From: Bacillus sp. IITD106
Lineage (GTDB): Bacteria; Bacillota; Bacilli; Bacillales; Bacillaceae_C
Assembly (NCBI RefSeq): GCF_019459225.1
Contig: NZ_JAIAZY010000020.1
Coordinates: forward strand, 1 to 64,000
Reading direction: 5' to 3'
Length of the DNA: 64,000 nucleotides
Shown in pieces: positions 54,835 to 64,000 of this stretch; the stretch's first letter is position 1; every line of letters begins with the position of its first letter. Under the pieces are notes generated by a model. It was given only the letters and a program-made list of their open reading frames with translations, had not been told where the DNA came from and did not search any database. The position numbers and the translations under genes are program-made.

Positions 54835-55560
54835 TATTCCCCGGTCATGATTGGTTTTATTCGTTGGACAGTTCCATTAGACTTGTATTCCAGCATCGTG
54901 AGGAAAGCTCCCTGGGTACTTCGAACGGATAGTCGAGTAGCAGCTCCTTCACCTGTATATTTTCCAGGCAAATCGTTTGGTTTTTACGAACAATGTAGGT
55001 AGATTGTTAGTGAAGATAGTCAGTGAGCATATTCGCAATCTTTTCATGAATCTTCGCCACTTTATGTCTTTGGTTTTCCCAGTTAGAACTTCCTACTATC
55101 CTTCTAGATAGGATTCTCTGCTCTTTAATTAGTTTTTGTTCCTTTGTTCTTAACCTTTTTGGATTCTTAATCGGTTCATCTCAATTGGCAAGAATATCAA
55201 ACTCTTTGATTCCTAAGTCTATGTCAACCTCCGCCAAGGGGAAAAATACGGTGAAAAATAGCGTTTCACAACACAGAAACAAAATAATTCCTCGTTAGAT
55301 TCCGACTGATGGTAGTTGAAACTATCTCCCCATGAATCTACCTATTGTAGGAGACCTTTATCCATTTAAGCCGGGGAGTTTGATCTTCTTGTCTTTCATT
55401 TTGCTATTTCGATTGATGTATATCGTGGTGTAGGATTGTAGGGGATTCTTTTTGAATTTGAATAGTGGTTTTTTGTTCTGTTTCTTGAAAAATCGATTAT
55501 AGGGATCCAATACATGATCAGCCGAAATTTCCAGCGCGAACTTATCACTTGTTTGAAGTC
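54835..55560 (-). pseudogene. Remnant of IS605-type tnpB
   Basis: Scattered frames on the minus strand match TnpB: KKPLFKFKKNPLQSYTT and KDKKIKLPGL near 55400-55480, DIDLGIKEFDILAN near 55210, EQRILSRRIVGSSNWENQRH with KVAKIHEKIANMLTDYLH near 55000-55130, then TICLENIQVKELL and MLEYKSNGT near 54870-54960. Stops and frameshifts break it repeatedly and the zinc-finger end is missing. The element is inactive. No tnpA is visible. Confidence 0.85.
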
Positions 55561-55643
55561 ACTTAACCGATTGCTTATATCTCTCTCGTATATGAACCTC
55601 AATAATTTGTACTTTTTATTTTCCATAAATATGAACCATTTTC

Positions 55644-56792
55644 CTACCTTGATTGATGGAGATAATTCCAAAAATAAGTTCTACATATTTGTTCTGCGCT
55701 CTTTTCAAGTAAACGTACCGCTTCATTCATTGCCTCATCTAGTAACATAGGTTGATTAATAATACTAAATATGCCAACAACCCCATATTGATATAGGTTT
55801 TGGATGTTCTCCCCAACCGAACCTGCGAGTATGATAGTCGGAACATTTTTTCTTTGGGCTGCTTGCGCAACTCCCATTGGAGTTTTTCCAAAAGCGGTTT
55901 GATAATCCACCTTTCCTTCCCCTGTAATCACCAAATCAGCACCTTCAAGCACTTCGTCAAATTTGGCATACTCCAACACAACTTCGATTCCCCGTTTTAT
56001 GCTAGATGGGAAAAATGCTAAAAAAGCACCTCCAATTCCTCCCGCTGCTCCTGCACCTGGCATGTTATGCAGCCTTACTCCTGTTACCTTTTCTATTAGA
56101 TTTGCATAATGCAAAAGGTTCTGATCTAAAACTTTCACCATCTTGTCCGTTGCCCCTTTTTGCGGTCCAAAAACATAAGAAGCTCCTTTTTCACCAACTA
56201 AAGGATTCTCAACATCAGAAGCGATTAAAAATGTGCAATTCTTTATTCTTCGATCGAACTTTCCTGTGGAAATATGATAAATTTTTCCTATTTCACCACC
56301 ACCAAATCCAATTTCATTTCCATCCTTATCTTTAAATTCCATACCAAGAGCCTGTAACATGCCAACCCCACCATCATTCGTAGCAGACCCTCCTATCGCA
56401 AGGATAAAATTTTGGTAACATTGATCTAAAGCAACTTTGATCAATTCACCTGTTCCATATGTAGTAGTCAACATCGGGTTTCTTTCACTTTTCCGTATCA
56501 AATTAAGACCAGATGCTACAGCCATTTCTATAACACAGGTAGAATTGTCACCAAGTACCCCAAAATGCGCATCTACCTCTTTTCCCAGCGGATCTTTTAC
56601 TTTCGTATAAATCTTCCGGCCATTTGTTGCCGATATTAATGTGTCCAAAGTTCCTTCCCCGCCATCAGCCGCAGGCAACAAGACTGTTATAGCATTAGGG
56701 AAGGCCTTCTTTATTCCTTTTTCAATGGCTAACGCGGCATCCATTGCAGAAACACTACCTTTAAATGAATCCGGTGTGAGAATAATTTTTAT
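55644..56792 (-). CDS. glxK: Glycerate kinase (GlxK/GarK family)
   Basis: About 382 aa, phosphorylating glycerate to 2- or 3-phosphoglycerate. Motifs: IILTPDSFKGSVSAMDAALA, LPAADGGEGTLDTLI, AVASGLNLI, GIGGSATNDGGVGMLQALG-type segment and LVITGEGKVDYQTAFGKTP. The family beginning (MKIVIAPDSFKGS) aligns with ATA at 56792, six bases after AGGAGAGG. The first ATG (56744) would remove the substrate-binding start. The last ~13 residues run into sequence next to the tnpB remnant. It is isolated from the sugar operon by an IS remnant. Confidence 0.88.
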   Translation of the reverse strand: MKIILTPDSFKGSVSAMDAALAIEKGIKKAFPNAITVLLPAADGGEGTLDTLISATNGRKIYTKVKDPLGKEVDAHFGVLGDNSTCVIEMAVASGLNLIRKSERNPMLTTTYGTGELIKVALDQCYQNFILAIGGSATNDGGVGMLQALGMEFKDKDGNEIGFGGGEIGKIYHISTGKFDRRIKNCTFLIASDVENPLVGEKGASYVFGPQKGATDKMVKVLDQNLLHYANLIEKVTGVRLHNMPGAGAAGGIGGAFLAFFPSSIKRGIEVVLEYAKFDEVLEGADLVITGEGKVDYQTAFGKTPMGVAQAAQRKNVPTIILAGSVGENIQNLYQYGVVGIFSIINQPMLLDEAMNEAVRLLEKSAEQICRTYFWNYLHQSR

Positions 56793-56815
56793 ATTGTTCC
56801 TCTCCTGTCAAAAGT

Positions 56816-56843
56816 TTTGTATAATTTTATTTTGCTATACAAA
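56816..56843. promoter_or_regulatory. Candidate operator upstream of glxK
   Basis: TTTGTATA, 12 bases, TATACAAA: a perfect inverted repeat with half-sites two helical turns apart, just upstream of the glxK ribosome site. The GntR/FadR-type half-site TTGTATA suggests a sugar-acid regulator, which is not in the window. The rest of the gap to 57113 shows nothing coding. Confidence 0.45.
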
Positions 56844-57113
56844 TTTTACACTATTTCCAATTATTAAATAAGTATTTTTTAAATCATTATTGACAAGCAA
56901 CCTATCAAATAAAAAAGGGAAGAAATTATTTTGTGTAATATAAACTTTCTTTGTTAACTTGAATCTTGCAAAAAATATGTCGAGTAATCGCTGTAGAGTT
57001 TTGTCGATATATTAGATTGTTTGTCTTTGCTCAAAAAATAGGAATGGCACCTCTTTTTTGTGGAATGTAAAGGTTAACCAAACCAATCCCAAAAAAGGAG
57101 ATGCCGTACAAAA

Positions 57114-58330
57114 ATGGTAACCTTATATTCATATATAGTCAATTTTATTGTTGCTTTAGGACTTGGATTTTCGAAACCGCAGACCCATCATGCACTAACG
57201 TTTATTCACGGGATTATTTTGACAGATGGAGAAAAAACATTATCTAATATCCGTAGATCAACTCATAAAACACGTGACTTGAGCTGTATGACACGGTTTT
57301 TAAACGAATCTCCCTGGTGCCCAAATCGTGCTAATCGGCGACGCATCCAGTTTATGATGAATAAAATCAAAAAGGTCCGCTCTTAACAAGGTGATACAAG
57401 ACCTATCACTTTTTAAATTATTAACGACACTCAATCTAAAAAGGATCAGACCACCCGGAAGATGGAAGGATTAGATTATCATTTTTCCCACTCCGACGGG
57501 AAAAGTGTATGGTCACATTGCGTCGTAACCAGCCACGTTGAAAGTGAGGGTTATTCATTTGCCTTAGATCGCTCTTACTTTAGGGAGACCTACTGTATGG
57601 ATAATGGTCTTACGTTCAAAAGCAATAATGACCTGGCCATTGAGCTAATTAACGGCTACGAACCTCCATCAGACGAACAGGTTTATGTTCTCGTGGACAG
57701 TTGGTATACAAGCAAAAAAAAAATTGATGCCTGTAGCGCAAAAGGCTACCAGCTGATTGGCGGTTTACGGACTAACCGAAAAATCTATCCTGCAGGTATT
57801 GGAATAAAGCTATCCAAATTTATTTCCGATTATATTCAGGCTGATGATCTCCACTCCGTTACGGTGTGTCATCACCGGTATAAAATATACTCGTATGAGG
57901 GAAATCTCAGTGATACAGAGAATGCCACCGTCTTAGTGTCCTGGGAGAACAATACGAATCAAAAGCAAAACCATTCTGCCTCCTCTGCACAGATAGCAGC
58001 TTGGATCTCGTTACGATCCCGCGCTACTATGAGGTGCGATGGCATATCGAGACAGGATACCGGTATTTTAAAGATTTACTCGGTTTAGACCATTACCAGC
58101 TACTTTCTTACAAAGGGATAGAACGATATTGGTTCATGCAATTTTTTACATATAACTTCCTTGAACACCAACGGAAAAAGTGGGAAAAGGAAGGCATCGT
58201 GACCATTGGCGACACCGTTCGTCGAATCAGAAAGGATCATTTTGGTCAGCTGATTGTCTATGCTTACAAACAGGGGCTGACTCAAAACCCCTTGGCTGAA
58301 GTGTTAAAATGTCTAAAATTGTCGACCTAA
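57114..58330 (+). pseudogene. Degenerate IS4-type DDE transposase
   Basis: Three pieces: 57114-57386 (N-terminal DNA-binding part, ending at a premature TAA), 57462-58088 (catalytic core, starting after another in-frame stop; NDTQSKKDQTTRKMEG, VLVDSWYTSKKKI, GGLRTNRKIYP) and 58001-58330 (RYYEVRWHIETGYRYFKDLL with the catalytic Glu) in another frame. At least one nonsense and one frameshift (near 58000) disable it. I could not define terminal inverted repeats. Confidence 0.88.
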
Positions 58331-58623
58331 AAACTGCATATCTCTAACTCTTATTTTTGTGCGGCCTTTTTGAGGTACTTTTTTTAAAAATGCAAGACTC
58401 TAGTTTGTTAATTATTATTGCATTAAAAAGCAGTGTATAAAATTTTATATAAATAAAATCCAGTTCATCAAGCGACTGGATCTAAGAAATGTTTATAGAA
58501 TATTTTGTATTAATTCGTTTAGTTTTTGTCACAATGCAACTTTATATTGATATTTATTTTTTATATGAAAAGAAGAAAGCTTAGTAATATTAGATTAGTC
58601 TTCCTTAAGTTTCCTAGCATTGC

Positions 58624-59103
58624 TTATTTTTCACTTTTAAGGTTTTGGAGCTGCCTAGCAGAATAAATCTCAATATCGCGAATTTTTTTGACTCTCCGTC
58701 TAAATTGTTCTTCAGTACTAAATTCCGCTTTCAAAAATTTAGCGATTATCTCTTTTGCTACTCTCTCTCCTATAATTTGTGCACCAATGCATAAAACATT
58801 AACATTATCATGTTCTATACATTGATGAGCAGAATAGGTATCATGACATACAGCAGCCCTAATATCAACGAACTTATTGGCAGCTATACTTGCACCCACG
58901 CCTGTTCCACATATCATAATTCCTCTATCAGATTCATTATTTTGAACAGAAGTGCAAACCTTTTTTGCAATATCAGGAAAATCAACAGGTTCCTTACTAT
59001 CACTTCCAAAATAAATGACCTCGATTTTACGATCCCTTAAAAAATTTATAATATAATCTCTTAATGGATATCCAGCATGGTCATTCCCTACTGCTATTTT
59101 CAT
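58624..59103 (-). CDS. RpiB-type sugar-phosphate isomerase
   Basis: 159 aa. RpiB/LacAB fold: GNDHAGYPLRDYIINFL, GIMICGTGVGASIAANK with the catalytic Cys, and HDTYSAHQCIEHDNVNVLC with the conserved His residues. The family isomerises ribose 5-phosphate, but relatives act on allose, galactose or tetrose phosphates. The operon context (2-hydroxyacid dehydrogenase, sugar ABC importer) makes a non-ribose substrate quite possible. It is the last gene of the operon. Confidence 0.9.
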   Translation of the reverse strand: MKIAVGNDHAGYPLRDYIINFLRDRKIEVIYFGSDSKEPVDFPDIAKKVCTSVQNNESDRGIMICGTGVGASIAANKFVDIRAAVCHDTYSAHQCIEHDNVNVLCIGAQIIGERVAKEIIAKFLKAEFSTEEQFRRRVKKIRDIEIYSARQLQNLKSEK

Positions 59104-59158
59104 AGGTATTCCTCCAGTCTTTTAAAGTTTTAAAACTTTCAGTCAGCCTTTGAATATT

Positions 59159-60139
59159 TTAATAATTTTTGTAATTAGGGTTGACTATATAATTATTTGT
59201 TTTTTCTCTTAAAACTTCAATTAGATTACCGGCTGCAAGTTGAGCCATTTTTATCCGTGTTTTAATGCTCGCACTTCCAATATGCGGAATTACTACCACA
59301 TTTGGTAATTGTAGGAGACGATGATTAATTGAGACGGGTTCTTCTTCAAAAACATCTAAACCTGCACCCCATATTTGCTTGTTCTCAAGAGCTGTTATTA
59401 AAGCATTCTCATTAACAATACCACCTCTGGATGTATTAATTAATATTGCATCTTTTTTCATTAAAGCAATTTCATCATAACTTATGAGGTTTTTTGTTTC
59501 AGGTGTAAGAGGTGTCAACACACAAACAAAGTCCGAATTGGTTAACAAATCATTCAATTCGCGATACTCAATAGATAAATCTTGTTCTAAATCCATCTTT
59601 CTTGAACGATTGTAATAGAGGACATTCATATTAAATCCTATTGCTCTCCTTGCCACTGCCTCTCCAATTCTCCCAAGACCAATAATTCCTATGGTAGAAT
59701 CATGGATATCCTGACCTGTTAACAACATTGGAGACCATGTTTTCCACTTACCTCTACGTAAAAATTGTTCAGCTTCATTTAATCTACGTGCGGTTGTCAT
59801 TAATAAAGCAAAAGTTAAATCCGCTGTAGTTTCGGTTAGGACTTCTGGGGTATTCGTTACAGCAATTCCTCTTTTAGTAGCTGCCTCTATATCAATATTG
59901 TTATATCCTACTGCCATATTGCTGATTACTTTTAATTTTCTTGCATGTTTTAATATGTCCTCATCAATCGTTTCGGTCAATAAACAAAATAACCCATCTA
60001 CCACCTTGATTTTTTCAACCAATTCTTCACGAGGAACAGGTACATCTTCTTCATTCCACATCAAAACTTTACAATGTTGATTGATTGCTTCTATAACTTC
60101 ACTTGGAAGTCTTCTCGTTATATAGACTGTAGGTTTCAT
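59159..60139 (-). CDS. D-isomer 2-hydroxyacid dehydrogenase (glyoxylate/hydroxypyruvate reductase type)
   Basis: 326 aa. NAD-binding GIIGLGRIGEAVARRAIGF; substrate/catalytic parts ISNMAVGYNNIDIEAA, LINTSRGGIVNENALI (Arg region), DVFEEEPV (Glu) and IPHIGSAS (His). The sequence is of the GyaR/GhrB group. It may reduce hydroxypyruvate to glycerate, which would feed the nearby glycerate kinase. It is 18 bases from the permease gene. Confidence 0.9.
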   Translation of the reverse strand: MKPTVYITRRLPSEVIEAINQHCKVLMWNEEDVPVPREELVEKIKVVDGLFCLLTETIDEDILKHARKLKVISNMAVGYNNIDIEAATKRGIAVTNTPEVLTETTADLTFALLMTTARRLNEAEQFLRRGKWKTWSPMLLTGQDIHDSTIGIIGLGRIGEAVARRAIGFNMNVLYYNRSRKMDLEQDLSIEYRELNDLLTNSDFVCVLTPLTPETKNLISYDEIALMKKDAILINTSRGGIVNENALITALENKQIWGAGLDVFEEEPVSINHRLLQLPNVVVIPHIGSASIKTRIKMAQLAAGNLIEVLREKTNNYIVNPNYKNY

Positions 60140-60156
60140 TTTCTTCCTCCATTTTA

Positions 60157-61062
60157 TTAACCTTTTACTCCACCTGTTGTAATACCTTCGATTAAAAACC
60201 TTTGGAAGAAAATAAATATGGCGAATAATGGAATTAGCGTTAATGTAGACATTGCAAACATAGCCCCCCAGGAACTTTGTCCAGCAGCATCAAGAAACAT
60301 TCTTAGCCCTAATGCAACAGTATACAAATCGATATTACTAATGTATAAAAGTTGACCAAAGAAGTCATTCCATGTCCAAATAAATGTAAATATCATTGTT
60401 GTCACAAGAGCTGGTAATGCCAGCGGCAACATAAGATTCCAGTATACCCGTATCGGCCCACAACCATCAATTTCAGCTGCCTGTTCTAATTCACCTGGGA
60501 TTCCACGCATAAATTGGACAAGCAAGAAAATAAAAAATCCTTCTACCGCAAAGAACTTAGGTAATGTTAATGGAAGGTATGTATTTACCCAATCAAAACT
60601 GTTGAAAATTATATATTGCGGAATAATCGTAACGTGAAATGGCAACATCAAAGTAATCAACATTATGGCAAACCAAAACTTTTTAAAAGAAAAATTTAAT
60701 CTCGAAAATGCATATGCAGCCATTGAACATGAAAGAACGTTACCAATAATCCCTATAGTTACAATAAAAAATGTATTTAAGAAAAACTTCCCAAAAGTTA
60801 CTCCGGATAAACCAGCCCAACCTTCTGTGTAATTTTCAAATGTAGCCTCGCTAGGAAAGAATGATATTCCAGAAAATATTTCTGTTTGTTCTTTAAAGGA
60901 GCTACTAACCATCCATAACAAGGGATAAAGCATTAATATACCTACTAAAATAATAAAAATATGAATGAGCAGATTCTTTACATTCTTTGTTGTTATCCCT
61001 TTAGTTCTCCTCTTTAGAGGCTTATTTCCAGTCATATCTATATTAGATTTATACGTTTCCAA
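60157..61062 (-). CDS. Sugar ABC transporter permease (MalG/AraQ type)
   Basis: 301 aa with six transmembrane segments. EAA loop ELEQAAEIDGCGPIRVYWNL followed by MLPLALPALVTT; the end FFQRFLIEGITTGGVKG is typical of the CUT1 family. It pairs with the MalF-type permease 12 bases upstream. Confidence 0.93.
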   Translation of the reverse strand: METYKSNIDMTGNKPLKRRTKGITTKNVKNLLIHIFIILVGILMLYPLLWMVSSSFKEQTEIFSGISFFPSEATFENYTEGWAGLSGVTFGKFFLNTFFIVTIGIIGNVLSCSMAAYAFSRLNFSFKKFWFAIMLITLMLPFHVTIIPQYIIFNSFDWVNTYLPLTLPKFFAVEGFFIFLLVQFMRGIPGELEQAAEIDGCGPIRVYWNLMLPLALPALVTTMIFTFIWTWNDFFGQLLYISNIDLYTVALGLRMFLDAAGQSSWGAMFAMSTLTLIPLFAIFIFFQRFLIEGITTGGVKG

Positions 61063-61074
61063 AAAAACTCACCT

Positions 61075-61965
61075 CTATTCTTGATAGTACACCCATTTTT
61101 TTGAAGAAAGAAACACAAGTGCTGTAACTAATGCTATACAAATTAATAAAAACCATGCCAAGGCAGATGCAAATCCCATTTGAAAATGCGTAAATCCTTT
61201 TTGGTAAAGATATAGTGTATAAAATAATGTTGAATTTAACGGTCCTCCTGTACCACCACTTACGATATATGCTGGTGTAAATGCTTGGAAGGCACCGATA
61301 ATACCCATGACCAAATTAAAAAACACAACCGGTGTAATCAAAGGAAAAGTAATGGAGAAAAATTGCCTAAGTGGACCGGCCCCATCAATAGTTGACGATT
61401 CATAAAGCTCTGTAGGTACTTGTTTCAAACCAGCTAAAAAGATTATCATTGAAGAACCGAATTGCCAAATCATTAATACAATCAGAGTATATAATGCCGT
61501 ATCAGGTGTTGAAATCCAGTTCTTACCGTCAATGCCTAATTCGTTTAAGAATTTATTTACAAGCCCATCACCACCAAAAATTTGGCGCCATAAGATTGCA
61601 ATCGCTACACTTCCTCCAAATAAGGAAGGTACATAATAGATAGCCCGATAAAATTTCAATCCACGAATCCCTTGATTCAACAATATGGCTACTGCTAAAG
61701 CAAAGGCTAACTGTAATGGAACACCGATAAGTACATATTTTAATGTAACCACTACACTACTTTGCCATTTTTGATCTAGGAACATTGCACTATAATTATC
61801 AAAGCCAATCCATTCCGGAGAGGTAAACATATCATATTTTGTAAATGACAAATACAATGATGCCCCCATTGGTATTGCTGTAAAAGCTATAATCCCAAGT
61901 ATCCATGGTGTTAAAAACAAATAACCTGCCCAATTTTTCTTCCACCAGGTTTTAAAATATGACAT
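61075..61965 (-). CDS. Sugar ABC transporter permease (MalF/UgpA type)
   Basis: 296 aa. N-terminal membrane part GYLFLTPWILGIIAFTAIPM; EAA loop ELYESSTIDGAGPLRQFFSI followed by TFPLITPV. CUT1 family. The ATPase is not present and is probably a shared MsmX-like protein, as is usual in Bacillus. Confidence 0.93.
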   Translation of the reverse strand: MSYFKTWWKKNWAGYLFLTPWILGIIAFTAIPMGASLYLSFTKYDMFTSPEWIGFDNYSAMFLDQKWQSSVVVTLKYVLIGVPLQLAFALAVAILLNQGIRGLKFYRAIYYVPSLFGGSVAIAILWRQIFGGDGLVNKFLNELGIDGKNWISTPDTALYTLIVLMIWQFGSSMIIFLAGLKQVPTELYESSTIDGAGPLRQFFSITFPLITPVVFFNLVMGIIGAFQAFTPAYIVSGGTGGPLNSTLFYTLYLYQKGFTHFQMGFASALAWFLLICIALVTALVFLSSKKWVYYQE

Positions 61966-62032
61966 AAAGCCACCCCTCTATTAGCATAATGATACATATT
62001 TTTACGTAAATATAAGATTATTAGTAAAAAAG

Positions 62033-62074
62033 TGGATGCAATCGTCTTGAATGTTTTATTGACCATTGCATCCA
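62033..62074 (-). terminator. Hairpin between receptor and permease genes
   Basis: TGGATGCAAT and ATTGCATCCA pair perfectly (22-base loop), followed on the minus strand by CTTTTTTAC. An attenuating stem after a receptor gene lets the receptor be made in excess of the permeases. Confidence 0.7.
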
Positions 62075-62106
62075 GTAATTCTTTTATAAATTTAGTAAAA
62101 CATTAG

Positions 62107-63432
62107 TTAGTTGTTCAAAATGGATTCTGCTTCTTTAATAAAATCTTCAGCTGCTTGTTCAACTGTCTTCTTACCAAATGAAATCGCCTCAGAATTATCT
62201 GCAAAGGCTTGTTCCACTTCATTAATACCAGTAGGTGCATATGGAGCTGGGCCTGCTAATGGAGCAGTTTTTTGAATAAATTCTACTGCTCGACCTTGAG
62301 CTGGGTCTATTAAATCTAAAATAAATTCAGACATTTTTTCTCCAGCAGGTGGTCCTTGTTGTACTTTAAATAACTCCGCTGATTTTTCTGAGTTAATAAA
62401 GAAATCAATAAACATTGCAGCCTCTTTAGGATGTTTGGATTTTTCTGTTATACTTAAATATGCACCTTCAATATATTCACCATTTGGCCCACCATTCACG
62501 GAAGGGATTCTAGCCAATCGTATTTCTGTATCTTTCATTTGATCCTGATATAAATTCACCTGATTAGCAGGTATTTGAGTGATAGCAGTTACGCCTGTAG
62601 TAAACATATTAGCTTCTAATGGAACCCCATCATACTCGTTGCCTGTAGCAGCATCAGGAACAATATTATCTTTTCGGAGTTTATCCCACATATTCCACCA
62701 CTTTACAAGAGTTTCTTTTTCAAATCCAAGTTTACCATCCTCAGTAAATAGATCTTGTCCATTTTGCCGAACAAAGTAACGGAAAATAGGCTGTAGCTGT
62801 CCGCCACTAATGTCATTAATTCCCCAATGCTTCCCATCGCCAAATGCAGTTTTTAATTCCACAAGTTTTGCAGTAAAGTCTTCCCATGTCCAATCGAATT
62901 CCGGGTAGTCCACTCCCAATTCATCAAATAATGCAGTATTATAGGCCATAGCAGGCATAGTGATACCTTTAGCTACCATATAAATATTGTCATCAATTTT
63001 CCCACTATCTACTGCAGATTCTGGAAAATCAGTAAGATTAATTGTATCTGATGAAACATATTCATTTAAATTTAATAGAGCATTTCTACGAGCATAATCA
63101 GAAACGTAGAATTGGTGCATGCTTACTACATCAGGTGCGTTTCCTCCAGCAATTTGTGTGGCTAAACGATCCCAATAGTCTCCCCAACCACCAAACTCTC
63201 TCTTTACAGTAATATTAGGATGTTCCTCTTCAAATCTATCAACTATTTCATTGTAGACTTCATTTCTTCCAGTGTCTCCCCACCATGAAAAACGAATCTC
63301 TACTTTTTCATCTTTTGATCCAGAATTTGTAGATTTATTGCTACCGTCTCCGTTAGAACAAGCAGCTATTACAAGAATTAGCGAAAGCATAGCCACAAAT
63401 AAAAATGACTTTTTAATGTACTTACTCATCAT
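62107..63432 (-). CDS. Sugar ABC transporter substrate-binding lipoprotein
   Basis: 441 aa. Lipobox IAAC near residue 25, then the SBP type 1 fold: IRFSWWGDTGRNEVYNEIVD, FGGWGDYWDRLATQIAGGNA with PDVVSMH. ATG at 63432 has AAGGGGT upstream. CUT1-type ligand not predictable. It lies between the aldehyde dehydrogenase and the permeases. Confidence 0.9.
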   Translation of the reverse strand: MMSKYIKKSFLFVAMLSLILVIAACSNGDGSNKSTNSGSKDEKVEIRFSWWGDTGRNEVYNEIVDRFEEEHPNITVKREFGGWGDYWDRLATQIAGGNAPDVVSMHQFYVSDYARRNALLNLNEYVSSDTINLTDFPESAVDSGKIDDNIYMVAKGITMPAMAYNTALFDELGVDYPEFDWTWEDFTAKLVELKTAFGDGKHWGINDISGGQLQPIFRYFVRQNGQDLFTEDGKLGFEKETLVKWWNMWDKLRKDNIVPDAATGNEYDGVPLEANMFTTGVTAITQIPANQVNLYQDQMKDTEIRLARIPSVNGGPNGEYIEGAYLSITEKSKHPKEAAMFIDFFINSEKSAELFKVQQGPPAGEKMSEFILDLIDPAQGRAVEFIQKTAPLAGPAPYAPTGINEVEQAFADNSEAISFGKKTVEQAAEDFIKEAESILNN

Positions 63433-63496
63433 ATTAACCCCTTTTTTCATTTAAGATTTTCCCACAAAAGTATTGACCCTTGAATCTGATTATCAT

Positions 63497-64000
63497 TTAC
63501 GCTTTGTTATAAATTGCTTTCATATGGGTATAGAAATCTTGGTTAGAATACCCTATTGAAAATGCACCAAATCCTGAATTTTTTACTCCACCAAATGGAA
63601 TATGAGATTGACTTGCAGTTCCATGATTGATGTGAACCATTCCAGTTTCAATAAATTCTGCAAACTTCTTTGAAACCGATAAACTATTAGTAAACACTGA
63701 CGCCGCAAGACCATAATTAGTGGCATTTGCTATTTCTAATGCTTCTTGGACATCTTTGGCCACCATGACAACCAATACCGGACCAAAAACTTCTTCTTTA
63801 GCAATTTCCATATTTTTATCAACATTTGTAAATAATGTTGGATAAATATAATAACCTTCTTTGTTTAAATTAGACTCATAGATCACACCCCCGTACGCAA
63901 GATGGGCACCTTCTTTTTTACCTATCTCTATATATTTTAAAATGGAATCATGCTGCTGCTTATTAATTAACGGACCTACAGATGCTTTTTCATCCCATGC
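63497..64000 (-). CDS. Aldehyde dehydrogenase, C-terminal part (cut by window edge)
   Basis: The frame is open to the window end and gives 167 residues of an ALDH: VGPLINKQQHD at the edge, YPTLFTNVD, EEVFGPVLVVM (Glu of the NAD site region), NATNYGLAASVFTN and SHIPFGGVKNSGFG. The catalytic Cys lies beyond the window. Likely the upstream gene of the sugar operon; the aldehyde is unknown (semialdehyde of a sugar acid or glycolaldehyde are candidates). Confidence 0.9.
   Translation of the reverse strand, partial: AWDEKASVGPLINKQQHDSILKYIEIGKKEGAHLAYGGVIYESNLNKEGYYIYPTLFTNVDKNMEIAKEEVFGPVLVVMVAKDVQEALEIANATNYGLAASVFTNSLSVSKKFAEFIETGMVHINHGTASQSHIPFGGVKNSGFGAFSIGYSNQDFYTHMKAIYNKA

Noticed and set aside
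55396-55671. 91-aa ORF next to glxK
   Set aside because: It is a mixed-frame reading across the tnpB remnant; TnpB-like residues are in other frames.

Overview
The window is low-GC DNA from a spore-forming member of the Bacillaceae (Bacillus sensu lato). The evidence is the B. subtilis-like gene order of the first 21 kb, a complete sigma-B operon, the sporulation gene cmpA, a tapA-sipW-tasA matrix operon, T-box leaders, and the frequent GTG/TTG starts preceded by strong AGGAGG-type ribosome sites. I cannot place the genus.

Layout. 1-1.0 kb: eight tRNA genes on the minus strand. 1.0-21.6 kb: a conserved block (sprT-like, cmpA, tex, rsbRSTUVW-sigB-rsbX, the ndoAI/ndoA toxin-antitoxin pair, alr, ydcC-like, acpS, a rhomboid protease, ydbT/ydbS, cshA, murF, ddl). 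Its intergenic spaces hold an interspersed repeat family and a 51-bp tandem repeat. 21.8-27.9 kb: unlinked small genes (CNNM/CBS membrane protein, SCP2 domain, MerR-like, ferritin-like, HMCES/YedK, GNAT, SDR, DUF2512). 28.0-30.9 kb: a biofilm island of tapA-sipW-tasA, an in-frame class-D-type sorting signal (LPNTS) behind the tasA stop, a SinI-domain mini-protein, and several GTTCTTT SinR-type boxes. 31-37.4 kb: a YkuE-like phosphoesterase and the trp operon trpD-trpC/F(fused)-trpB-trpA behind two tandem Trp-codon T-boxes, without trpE. 37.4-42.4 kb: a YitT-like membrane protein and a TPP-riboswitch operon for import of a thiamine precursor, ending in a TatD-like hydrolase. 43.5-48.0 kb: a TetR-controlled NCS1 permease/DUF917/hydantoinase operon. 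48-53.2 kb: lipoproteins, including a signal-peptidase look-alike lacking its catalytic residues, and larE-larB-larC for the nickel pincer cofactor. 53.3-58.3 kb: a decayed stretch with a TolB-like pseudogene, a tnpB remnant, a glycerate kinase and a broken IS4-type transposase. 58.6-64.0 kb: a carbohydrate operon (aldehyde dehydrogenase, ABC importer, 2-hydroxyacid dehydrogenase, RpiB-type isomerase), cut by the right edge.

How parts work together. The rsb genes form the complete partner-switching path from stressosome (RsbR/S) through RsbT and RsbU to RsbV/W and sigma-B, with RsbX as feedback and a sigma-B promoter before rsbV. In the matrix locus SipW should process TapA and TasA, and SinR-type boxes cover the promoter. 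The nearby SinI-like protein could relieve SinR, giving a self-contained switch. The strongest leads are the LPNTS sorting signal separated from TasA by one stop and a hairpin, the SinI-like gene beside the matrix operon, and two genes (tapA, glxK) whose only well-placed start codon is ATA.
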